A stretch of DNA of 7,308 nt from Nitrososphaerota archaeon (lineage in GTDB: Archaea > Thermoproteota > Nitrososphaeria > Nitrososphaerales > Nitrosopumilaceae). Made by a program: the position numbers and the translations under genes. How positions within the stretch are numbered: the first letter of the stretch is position 1; the number at the start of each line of letters is the position of its first letter. Where the stretch lies: assembly GCA_030611185.1 (NCBI GenBank), contig JAUWQG010000046.1:1-7308 (forward strand), in the 5' to 3' direction. The notes under the pieces are model-generated. The model saw nothing but the letters and a program-made list of their open reading frames with translations, was not told where the DNA came from and ran no database searches. Shown here piece after piece: positions 1-4,862 of the stretch.

Positions 1-1
1 T

Positions 2-376
2 AATGAATTATCTCAATTAATTGTATATCGTCAAGAGTATGAAATTAAAATTAATCGTGAAAAAGTAATTTTAGAAAATGAAATCAAGATTGAACAAGAA
101 AAAGTCAAAGAAAAAGACAAACTAGTAGAAAAACTAATCAAAAATCAATCAAAGTTAATTCAAACAAAGACAGAAAGAGAAGTATTAATCGAACAAATTA
201 AAATTGATAAAGAAAAATCAGAAGTTGAACTAAAGAGAAGGCAAGAAGAACTAGATGAGTTAAAAAAAGAATATGAAGATCTTCAAAACGAAATAAAAAC
301 TAGAAAACAAAATCTTGATAATCAAATTAATGAACAAAAAGAAAAAAACGATAAATTAAAGGAAGATTCTGAATAA
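2..376 (+). CDS. C-terminal part of a coiled-coil protein (5' end outside window)
   Basis: An open frame enters from the left edge and ends at TAA 374-376, giving the last 124 residues of a longer protein. The visible part is almost entirely Glu, Lys, Gln, Asn, Asp, Ile and Leu, with hydrophobic residues spaced in a heptad-like pattern and no Pro or Gly, so it reads as one long helical coiled coil. I see no Cys, no membrane segment and no catalytic motif. The tail ends in an acidic KEDSE. No function can be given: such tails occur on SMC/Rad50-like proteins, on signalling proteins and on many archaeal proteins of unknown role. The response regulator downstream is 192 bp away with its own TATA-like box, so cotranscription is not evident. 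The frame is secure because no stop interrupts it. The start and the N-terminal domains are unknown. Confidence 0.85.
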   Translation, partial: NELSQLIVYRQEYEIKINREKVILENEIKIEQEKVKEKDKLVEKLIKNQSKLIQTKTEREVLIEQIKIDKEKSEVELKRRQEELDELKKEYEDLQNEIKTRKQNLDNQINEQKEKNDKLKEDSE

Positions 377-540
377 AACTAGAAAAATAAATGGTCTTAA
401 AATCAATAAAATTAGGCATGGTTTTCAAAAAAAATCACAAAAATCACCTAGCTTTATCTCTACTGTAGCAAATAGAGTGTCGTAACAAAATTCATTCAAT
501 GAGATTACATTATTTTGTGTAAACTGAACAAGCAATCTCC

Positions 541-549
541 AATATAATG
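541..549 (+). promoter_or_regulatory. TATA-like box of the single-domain response regulator
   Basis: The AATATAATG stretch is centred about 24 nt before the ATG at 569. This is the archaeal TATA-to-start distance, so transcription would begin at or next to the start codon, giving a leaderless mRNA. No Shine-Dalgarno sequence precedes the ATG (the bases before it are TTTACCCC), which fits. The rest of the 377-568 spacer shows only AT-rich sequence and a weak CTCTA/TAGAG inverted repeat at 458-477. Confidence 0.55.
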
Positions 550-568
550 AAAAATTGTAATTTACCCC

Positions 569-925
569 ATGAGAGTACTCATGGTTGATGATAATCAAGA
601 CATTACAGAACTAGTTTACAAATTTCTCACTGCAAAAGGTGTTGAAAATACCGTTACAAATAATCCAAGAGAAGGGTTGGATCTAATTAAAAATGAAAAT
701 TATGATGTAGTTCTGTTAGATATTGCCATGCCTGAATTTTGCGGCCGTGATATTATTGCGGTATTAGAGAAAGAAAATATTCTAAAAGACCAAAAAATCA
801 TCATATTTTCTGCGCATGCCTTTACTGAAGCACAGATTAATGATTTGTTAGAGAAAGAAGGGGTTCATAGCATTATGAAAAAGCCAATACAACTTGGCAA
901 ACTCTTAACTGTGATTGCTAGTTGA
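569..925 (+). CDS. Single-domain response regulator (CheY-like receiver)
   Basis: This 118-aa protein is a complete receiver domain with nothing attached. The acidic pair D7-D8 (MVDDN), the phospho-acceptor D51 (LLDIAMP), the switch Ser S81 (IIFSAH) and the conserved K105-P106 (MKKPI) are all present, so it should accept phosphate from a histidine kinase. With no output domain it must act by binding a partner, as CheY-type and Spo0F-type proteins do. The partner is unknown, and no kinase or chemotaxis gene lies in the window. The ATG follows a TATA-like box at the leaderless distance. The gene converges on the minus-strand zinc-finger gene, with only 23 bp between the two stop codons. A T6 tract in that gap (933-938) could end transcription. 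Family assignment is firm; the pathway is not known. Confidence 0.95.
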   Translation: MRVLMVDDNQDITELVYKFLTAKGVENTVTNNPREGLDLIKNENYDVVLLDIAMPEFCGRDIIAVLEKENILKDQKIIIFSAHAFTEAQINDLLEKEGVHSIMKKPIQLGKLLTVIAS

Positions 926-932
926 AAAGTTA

Positions 933-946
933 TTTTTTGGGAAGGA
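933..946 (+). repeat. T6GGGAAGGA motif, copy 1 (possible terminator)
   Basis: TTTTTTGGGAAGGA lies 8 nt after the response-regulator stop and recurs exactly at 1583-1596, with a related copy at 1181-1194. The T-tract just after a stop codon fits archaeal termination, but the conserved GGGAAGGA part is not needed for that. Confidence 0.5.
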
Positions 947-948
947 TT

Positions 949-1119
949 TTACATTACTTGTGAAAAGTCAGGCTTCTCAAAATCCACCATTGCGCTTCTT
1001 TTCTGTGTCTTGTTTTTCATCTCTTTTTTTTCATGAGTTTTGAAATGTATCTTTAGGCGTTTTTCTTCGACGAATTTTAAACCACATAAAGAACATTGAA
1101 ACATCACATAATTTATCAT
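949..1119 (-). CDS. Small C2H2 zinc-finger protein (56 aa)
   Basis: The reverse strand encodes a 56-aa protein with a textbook C2H2 finger: FQCSLCGLKF, then LKIHFKTH, giving C-x2-C-x12-H-x3-H (C9, C12, H25, H29) with the usual hydrophobic core at F7, F16 and L22. One zinc ion should be bound by the tetrad. After the finger comes a Lys/Arg-rich stretch (HEKKEMKNKTQKR), suitable for nucleic-acid contact, and a short tail ending FEKPDFSQVM. The ATG at 1119 is chosen because a TATA-like AAAATATAAT (1150-1141) lies 26-27 nt upstream, fitting a leaderless mRNA. An internal ATG at 1104 would give 51 aa and keep the finger. The role could be DNA or RNA binding, or a protein contact; the sequence does not decide. 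It is tail-to-tail with the response regulator and downstream of the 82-aa gene on the same strand, 92 bp apart. Confidence 0.82.
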   Translation of the reverse strand: MINYVMFQCSLCGLKFVEEKRLKIHFKTHEKKEMKNKTQKRSAMVDFEKPDFSQVM

Positions 1120-1140
1120 AAAGTGATACTTTAATTTTGG

Positions 1141-1150
1141 ATTATATTTT
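1141..1150 (-). promoter_or_regulatory. TATA-like box of the C2H2 zinc-finger gene
   Basis: On the minus strand this reads AAAATATAAT, centred 26-27 nt before the ATG at 1119. That supports this start over the internal ATG at 1104 and a leaderless transcript. On the plus strand the same bases (ATTATATTTT) could also serve a transcript beginning near 1172, just before the repeated motif at 1174, so the site may be used in both directions. Confidence 0.5.
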
Positions 1151-1173
1151 CATTTTTGAATTAAAGGAAGTTT

Positions 1174-1194
1174 GAAATTGTTTTTTGGGAGAGA
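1174..1194 (+). repeat. GAAATTG-T6-GGGA motif, copy 2
   Basis: The 17 bases GAAATTGTTTTTTGGGA are identical to 1576-1592. After them copy 2 reads GAGA where copies 1 and 3 read AGGA. It lies in the spacer between the stop of the 82-aa minus-strand gene and the promoter of the zinc-finger gene. Confidence 0.5.
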
Positions 1195-1211
1195 TGAAGA
1201 AAAGATAGTTC

Positions 1212-1460
1212 TTATTTTTCAGATTTACCAAGTAATTCCTGGATAACATAACTTCTTACATTTGCAAACTCCCAATCCCTTAGATTTGCATTCTTACATT
1301 CCTCTTTGATTATGAGACCTGCTAACCCATCACTCCAGATGTGACGTTTTGTGTCATATACTTGAATAATTTTTCCATGTTTTGTAATTTTGATTGCTCC
1401 ATGACATCTTTCAATTATTAGTAATCCCACTTTTTGGTAGAGTTTTTCAAAATTGACCAT
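1212..1460 (-). CDS. Hypothetical protein, 82 aa
   Basis: I do not recognise this family. The 82-aa protein starts MVNFEKLYQK, has a mixed α/β look with short hydrophobic runs (VGLLIIE, LAGLII), and contains one CH pair (C19-H20), two more His (H28, H40) and one more Cys (C55). There is no signal peptide and no clear metal-binding pattern. The middle (AIKITKHGKIIQVYDTKRHIWSDG) reads like β-strands with basic turns. The C-terminal part (LRDWEFANVRSYVIQELLGKSEK) looks helical. Start ATG 1460 has a weak TATA-like TTTGATATG centred about 25 nt upstream and no Shine-Dalgarno sequence. Amino-acid use (Lys- and Ile-rich, balanced charge, Trp present) is like that of real genes in the window, and no other gene covers this stretch. 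It may be a lineage-specific gene. Confidence 0.65.
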   Translation of the reverse strand: MVNFEKLYQKVGLLIIERCHGAIKITKHGKIIQVYDTKRHIWSDGLAGLIIKEECKNANLRDWEFANVRSYVIQELLGKSEK

Positions 1461-1543
1461 ATTATGTTAAAGTGACATCATATCAAAAAGGTTCAGGTAC
1501 ATGGTAAATGAACCTTAAAACATCGATCTGAGATTTTACGCTG

Positions 1544-1559
1544 AAATATGCTATATTTT
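1544..1559 (+). promoter_or_regulatory. TATA-like element within a short palindrome
   Basis: AAATAT-GCT-ATATTT (1544-1558) is a perfect 6-bp inverted repeat that also forms a TATA-like CTATATTTT (1551-1559). A start about 25 nt downstream would begin a plus-strand transcript near 1578-1582, at the third T6GGGA motif, and would give the 37-aa zinc-ribbon gene a leader of about 65 nt. A second, weaker TATA candidate for that gene is TTTTAT at 1618-1623. Confidence 0.35.
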
Positions 1560-1575
1560 GAAATTGCAGATTGTA

Positions 1576-1596
1576 GAAATTGTTTTTTGGGAAGGA
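1576..1596 (+). repeat. GAAATTG-T6-GGGAAGGA motif, copy 3
   Basis: This is the fullest copy: it shares 17 bases with copy 2 (1174-1190) and 14 bases with copy 1 (933-946). It lies upstream of the 37-aa zinc-ribbon gene, near the transcription start predicted from the TATA-like element at 1551-1559. Confidence 0.5.
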
Positions 1597-1645
1597 CGAG
1601 AATTAATGAAACAAGGATTTTATCCTAAGAAAATTGAAATAAAGC

Positions 1646-1759
1646 ATGAAGGGATTATGCCACAAATGTCATACAAGTAATGTCGAGTTGAAGCTTGACG
1701 AAAACAAAATACCCACATGTATCAAATGCAGAGATCCTCTTAATGTTGATCATACCTAG
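1646..1759 (+). CDS. Small CxxC/CxxC zinc-ribbon protein (37 aa)
   Basis: This 37-aa protein begins MKGLCHKCHTSNVEL and ends with TCIKCRDPL plus a short tail. Two Cys knuckles, C5-x2-C8 and C25-x2-C28, are 16 residues apart, with a short charged stretch between that can form the β-hairpin of a zinc ribbon. It is small enough to be just that one domain, and should bind one zinc through four Cys. ATG 1646 is the first start after an in-frame stop at 1640-1642. A TATA-like TTTTAT at 1618-1623 is about 25 nt upstream. An overlapping out-of-frame reading (1606-1680) encodes 24 unremarkable residues and does not extend the protein. Partners and role are unknown; zinc ribbons this small usually act as protein or nucleic-acid contacts. 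The paired knuckles make a chance ORF unlikely. Confidence 0.72.
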   Translation: MKGLCHKCHTSNVELKLDENKIPTCIKCRDPLNVDHT

Positions 1760-1908
1760 AAAGTTAAATTGGTTTGAAATTATTCTCCAACAATTCCTAA
1801 TTTGATAATGACTTTAGTTACCGTCTAAATTAACGCCCAAAGAGGAGGCATTCTATTTTCACTTTTTGTCGATAAACTCGTAAACACTAAAAAATATCGC
1901 TGATTTTT

Positions 1909-1945
1909 ATGCTCATATTTTACCAAAATATGGCTCATTTAGCAT
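1909..1945. promoter_or_regulatory. Palindromic element upstream of the second response regulator
   Basis: The core is CATATTTTACCAAAATATG (1914-1932), a perfect 8-bp inverted repeat with a 3-base spacer. Outer arms ATGCT (1909-1913) and AGCAT (1941-1945) are also complementary, with an unpaired GCTCATTT on the right side, and GCTCAT occurs twice (1911 and 1933). It lies about 40-60 bp upstream of the TATA-like box of the gene at 2001, a position suited to an activator or repressor dimer. The role is inferred from symmetry and position only. Confidence 0.5.
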
Positions 1946-1970
1946 GAAGATTCCAATATTTTGTCAATTC

Positions 1971-1980
1971 TTTTAATAAA
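1971..1980 (+). promoter_or_regulatory. TATA-like box of the second response regulator
   Basis: TTTTAATAAA is centred about 25 nt before ATG 2001. With no Shine-Dalgarno sequence in CACAAAATCCTCCCCCAAAT, this points to a leaderless mRNA and supports the chosen start. Confidence 0.5.
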
Positions 1981-2000
1981 CACAAAATCCTCCCCCAAAT

Positions 2001-2648
2001 ATGATTAGAGCAGTAGTTGTTGATGATGACAAGGACACTGTTGCTCTTTTTGCAGAGATAATGCAAAGTAACAACATAGAGGTTGTAGGAAGAGGATACA
2101 ACGGTCAAGAGGCAGCATTCCTATATCAGAAATTAAAACCAGATGTTATCTTTTTAGATGTAATTATGCCAGTATATGATGGCATTTACGGAATAACCAA
2201 GATAAGAGAGATGAATCCTGATGCAGTAGTAATAATCACTACAAACCAAATGACAATTAATGCACAGATTGCCTTAAACAAACTTCGACCATCGGCAGTA
2301 ATCAAAGAACCAATTGATGTTAATGAAATTATAAAAACTGTAAATCAACTATGTGCACCATCTCTTGATTCAGAAAACCAAATGAAAAAAACAATGGTGA
2401 CACTTGCATTAAAAAACACACTGTTAGAATTAGGCATTCAAGAGTATGACAAAATAGTTTCTTTGCTCCAAAAAGATTACACCTGCACATTAGAGGATTG
2501 CTATGAAAATCCAGAATACTTGAGAAATATTCTAAAAGATCTCTTTGGAGATTCTTATCCTGACATTTTGAATTCATTATCTGAGAACATGAAAGATATT
2601 TTGTCACAACAATCAGTCAAAGACTTTTTGCAAGTTTTGAGTACATAA
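2001..2648 (+). CDS. Response regulator: receiver plus small helical output domain
   Basis: Residues 1-120 form a receiver with the acidic cluster D8-D9-D10, phospho-acceptor D53 (FLDVIMP), switch Thr T80 (VIITTN) and Lys K102. The Lys is in a K-E-P setting instead of the usual K-P. Residues about 130-210 are a separate helical domain containing the pattern LELG...LLQKDYTCTLEDCYENPEYL...LFGDSYPDIL...LSENM. From memory this matches the small Nitrosopumilus output domain listed in Pfam as NitrOD5 (formerly DUF3227). I could not run that comparison, and the function of the domain is not established. No helix-turn-helix is evident. The gene stands alone with its own TATA-like box and an upstream palindrome. 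Its stop is 59 bp before the next gene. It is probably phosphorylated by a histidine kinase encoded elsewhere, with the C-terminal domain relaying the signal by protein contact or DNA binding. Confidence 0.92.
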   Translation: MIRAVVVDDDKDTVALFAEIMQSNNIEVVGRGYNGQEAAFLYQKLKPDVIFLDVIMPVYDGIYGITKIREMNPDAVVIITTNQMTINAQIALNKLRPSAVIKEPIDVNEIIKTVNQLCAPSLDSENQMKKTMVTLALKNTLLELGIQEYDKIVSLLQKDYTCTLEDCYENPEYLRNILKDLFGDSYPDILNSLSENMKDILSQQSVKDFLQVLST

Positions 2649-2679
2649 TTTTTAGAATTCAAATTCACCCTACTAATCA

Positions 2680-2689
2680 ATAAATATAG
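2680..2689 (+). promoter_or_regulatory. TATA-like box of the Cys/His-tailed zinc-ribbon gene
   Basis: ATAAATATAG is centred 23-25 nt before ATG 2708. With no Shine-Dalgarno sequence in the intervening bases, a leaderless or nearly leaderless mRNA is likely. Confidence 0.5.
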
Positions 2690-2707
2690 CAAAAAACTAG
2701 TTTCTTT

Positions 2708-2851
2708 ATGTCAAATATGAAATGCGTATCATGTGGAATCGGCTTCTTTTCCCCAACAGGTTCAGACAAGTGTTCCAAATGTGCAGGTGCAGGTGCAGCC
2801 CCCCAAGGACAGGAAGGTCATGATTCCTGTGGATGTGGCCACAGCCACTAG
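2708..2851 (+). CDS. Small zinc-ribbon protein with CGCGHSH tail (47 aa)
   Basis: This 47-aa protein begins MSNMKCVSCGIGFFSP and carries two knuckles, C6-x2-C9 and C22-x2-C25 (KCSKC), a classic zinc ribbon with 12 residues between them. A flexible Gly/Ala/Gln linker (AGAGAAPQGQEGHD) leads to a C-terminal SCGCGHSH, where C41, C43, H45, H47 and upstream H38 could form a second metal site. So it may bind zinc in the ribbon and a second ion (zinc, nickel, copper or cobalt) in the tail. ATG 2708 fits the TATA spacing; M4 (2717) is an alternative. A T7 tract begins 3 bases after the stop. Possible roles are metal storage or delivery, or a protein-contact module; the sequence does not choose. A longer plus-strand frame overlapping it (from 2733) is low-complexity out-of-frame reading. 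Confidence 0.82.
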   Translation: MSNMKCVSCGIGFFSPTGSDKCSKCAGAGAAPQGQEGHDSCGCGHSH

Positions 2852-2854
2852 TTA

Positions 2855-2861
2855 TTTTTTT
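2855..2861 (+). terminator. T7 tract after the zinc-ribbon gene
   Basis: Seven T residues start 3 bases downstream of the TAG at 2849-2851, typical of archaeal intrinsic termination at oligo-T. Confidence 0.5.
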
Positions 2862-2889
2862 ATCAATTCATCATACCAGAACACTTTTG

Positions 2890-2914
2890 TGGGTATTTTT
2901 TCAGAAAATACTCG
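2890..2914. terminator. Hairpin between convergent genes
   Basis: GTATTTT (2893-2899) pairs perfectly with AAAATAC (2905-2911) around a 5-base loop. G2891-C2913 and flanking G-T wobbles can extend the stem. It sits between the zinc-ribbon gene on the plus strand and argS on the minus strand, so it could act on readthrough from either side. It is followed by no strong T-tract, so a terminator role is only a guess. Confidence 0.35.
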
Positions 2915-2973
2915 TGGTTTGCACGCCAACAGCCAGAGGGGCATTCAAATGAAAATTTGGGCCTTTCTGGAAA

Positions 2974-4860
2974 TTACATTCTATTAGGCGCATCAATACC
3001 CAATAAATCCAAGGCACGTTCTATAGTTATCTTAAAAGAATGAACAAGACATAATCTAGATTTTTCAAGATTTTCATCCCCAAGGCCCAACACTTTGACA
3101 TTTTCATAAAATGAATTGAATGCAACTGCCAAGTCATGGCAATACCTAGAGATCACTTTTGGCGATAAATTCCTTGCAGAATCTCGTACTTGCAAATCAA
3201 ACAGTCCAATAATCCTCACAAGATAAAGTTCGATCGGATCAGCCAATAGTGAAAAATTAACATCAATGGATGGAGTTTGTCCAGATTTTTCAATGATTCT
3301 TGCGGCTCTTGCATGAGCGTATTGTATGTAGGGTGCAGTGTCACCCTCCAAACTAAGAGATTTTGTCAAATCAAATGTAATTATTTTGTCAAGGTCTTGT
3401 TTTATCATTTCATATCGTAATGTTCCAACTGAAATTTGATGTGCAGTTTTTTCAATTTCAGATGGATTCATCTCAGGATGTCTTTTGACAGTCTCCTCAA
3501 TTGTTTTATTTTTTAACAAGTCATAAACAGAATCTGCATTAACGTAAAGTCCTTTTCTACCAGACATCTGAGCTTGTTTTCCTTCTGTGTCAAGCCCTAA
3601 TGTTTTTGCAGTATCTGCACTAAGTGTAACTGATTCGTATCCCAAGTGAACATAGGTATCAGTAGATGACTTGAATTTTGCCATCAGGGTTGTAATTATT
3701 TTTTGGAGTCTTGCTTGTCTAGAATCAATTACTGTGATTACTTTATCACCTGCAAAGTTTTGTTTAGGTTCGTTTGTATCATCCAGAGTTGTTTGCCAGA
3801 GGGTACGTGTACCAGGTTGCGCTTTATCGTATTTTTTATAATTAAATGAATCCTCAAGTAATCCTAGCTTCCAAGCAGCATATGGAATGTCTTTTGCAAT
3901 GTATGTTGCAGTACCATTACTTCGGACTATCACTTTGTCTTCTTCTTTTCCTTCTCCTCGAATAACCCAACATCCAGAGTTTTTACCTTCATTTTCAAAC
4001 TCTATGAGATTCATCTCCTTTAGTTTCTCAAAGATTCTACCCCACAAACCAGATCGAATTATTTGAGATTCATAGTTTAGGCAGTCATAAGTAACACCCA
4101 AATTCCAACATGTTTCTAGCTGATTTTCAAGTACTTTGCTTGTTATTTCATCTGCAAATTGCGCAGTTTCAGAAGACCCATCTTCAAGTTCCTTGAGAGT
4201 GTTTTTCCGAATATCTTCTAAACTAGAGTCCTGTAGGTATTTTTCAGTTGTTTTTACATATACATCGTCTCCACAATAATGATCAAATTTTTTCCCTTCA
4301 GGAGGATTTTGAGAAAACCCAAGGTGTCTAAACCCTACTAAAATGTCTGCCACCTGAAGGCCTGAATCATCGACATAATTTAGAACGTTAACTTTGTAGT
4401 TTGATTTTTCAAGAATCCTAGAAATGGTATCTCCAACAACAATATTTCTAATGTGTCCTATGTGAAGGGCTTTGTTTGGATTTACACTAGTATGCTCAAC
4501 TACAACTGTGGAATTTTTTCCCAAATCAACAGAACCAAACTCTTCTAAATTAGATTCAGATAAAATTAGTTGGTTAAGTTTCTCCCAGTTTGCAAAAAAG
4601 TTAAGATACCCAGAAGGATGAGATTCTACTTTAGAAACTAGTGTGTGTTGAAATTTAGAATATTTTTCAGACATAATATTTGAAATTTCTTGAGGACTCT
4701 TTTTCAAAATTTTTGCAAGTAAAAAGGAAATATTTGAACTGACATCACCAAAACCAGGTTTTGCAGGCTCTACTGTAAATGAAACATTAGACACCTCGAG
4801 GTCAGAAAGAATTTTGTGAAGATTATTTTCAATTTCCTCTATTATTGATTTGAATGTCAA
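2974..4860 (-). CDS. argS: Arginyl-tRNA synthetase
   Basis: This class I enzyme activates arginine with ATP and joins it to tRNA-Arg in the cytoplasm. The 628-aa protein is full length. Residues 1-115 are the ArgRS-specific N-terminal domain, including KPGFGDVSSNISF. The nucleotide-binding fold starts with VEHTSVNPNKALHIGHIRN, with the HIGH signature at 133-136. NYVDDSGLQVAD follows at 161-172. The KMSKS-equivalent loop is QMSGRKG (431-437). The helical anticodon-binding domain starts near GDTAPYIQYAHARAARI and ends in the family-typical LLGIDAPNRM. The start is TTG at 4860: no ATG or GTG lies between the in-frame upstream stop and this codon, the first internal Met is residue 63, and an AGGTG Shine-Dalgarno sequence sits 7 nt before the TTG. 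The gene follows the phosphatase with 2 nt between stop and start, so the two are cotranscribed and perhaps translationally coupled. Confidence 0.97.
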   Translation of the reverse strand: MTFKSIIEEIENNLHKILSDLEVSNVSFTVEPAKPGFGDVSSNISFLLAKILKKSPQEISNIMSEKYSKFQHTLVSKVESHPSGYLNFFANWEKLNQLILSESNLEEFGSVDLGKNSTVVVEHTSVNPNKALHIGHIRNIVVGDTISRILEKSNYKVNVLNYVDDSGLQVADILVGFRHLGFSQNPPEGKKFDHYCGDDVYVKTTEKYLQDSSLEDIRKNTLKELEDGSSETAQFADEITSKVLENQLETCWNLGVTYDCLNYESQIIRSGLWGRIFEKLKEMNLIEFENEGKNSGCWVIRGEGKEEDKVIVRSNGTATYIAKDIPYAAWKLGLLEDSFNYKKYDKAQPGTRTLWQTTLDDTNEPKQNFAGDKVITVIDSRQARLQKIITTLMAKFKSSTDTYVHLGYESVTLSADTAKTLGLDTEGKQAQMSGRKGLYVNADSVYDLLKNKTIEETVKRHPEMNPSEIEKTAHQISVGTLRYEMIKQDLDKIITFDLTKSLSLEGDTAPYIQYAHARAARIIEKSGQTPSIDVNFSLLADPIELYLVRIIGLFDLQVRDSARNLSPKVISRYCHDLAVAFNSFYENVKVLGLGDENLEKSRLCLVHSFKITIERALDLLGIDAPNRM

Positions 4861-4862
4861 TT

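Larger units (their letters stand above)
1760..2000. other. Intergenic spacer with palindrome, no gene seen
   Basis: In this 241-base AT-rich stretch I found no convincing coding frame on either strand; the longest ATG frames noticed on the minus strand were about 10 codons. It contains an orphan GAGGAGG at 1842-1848 with no start codon at a usable distance, the palindrome at 1914-1932, and the TATA-like box of the downstream response regulator. Confidence 0.6.

Noticed and set aside
391..468. 25-codon frame MVLKSIKLG... after the coiled-coil gene
   Set aside because: Short, no recognisable motif, no promoter at the right distance; likely chance in an AT-rich spacer.
1842..1848. GAGGAGG, a strong Shine-Dalgarno match
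   Set aside because: No start codon at usable spacing and no open frame follows.
2329..2607. 92-codon minus-strand frame
   Set aside because: It lies wholly inside the second response regulator, whose domains are clear; the antisense reading shows no family pattern.
2910..2975. Possible tRNA-like segment (GCATTCAAAT resembling a T-loop)
   Set aside because: No matching acceptor, D or anticodon stems could be drawn around it.
2733..2987. 84-codon plus-strand frame
   Set aside because: It overlaps the zinc-ribbon gene 2708-2851 out of frame and begins with Gln/Val/Pro repeats from reading that gene's linker in the wrong frame. It runs across the T7 tract and into the end of argS.
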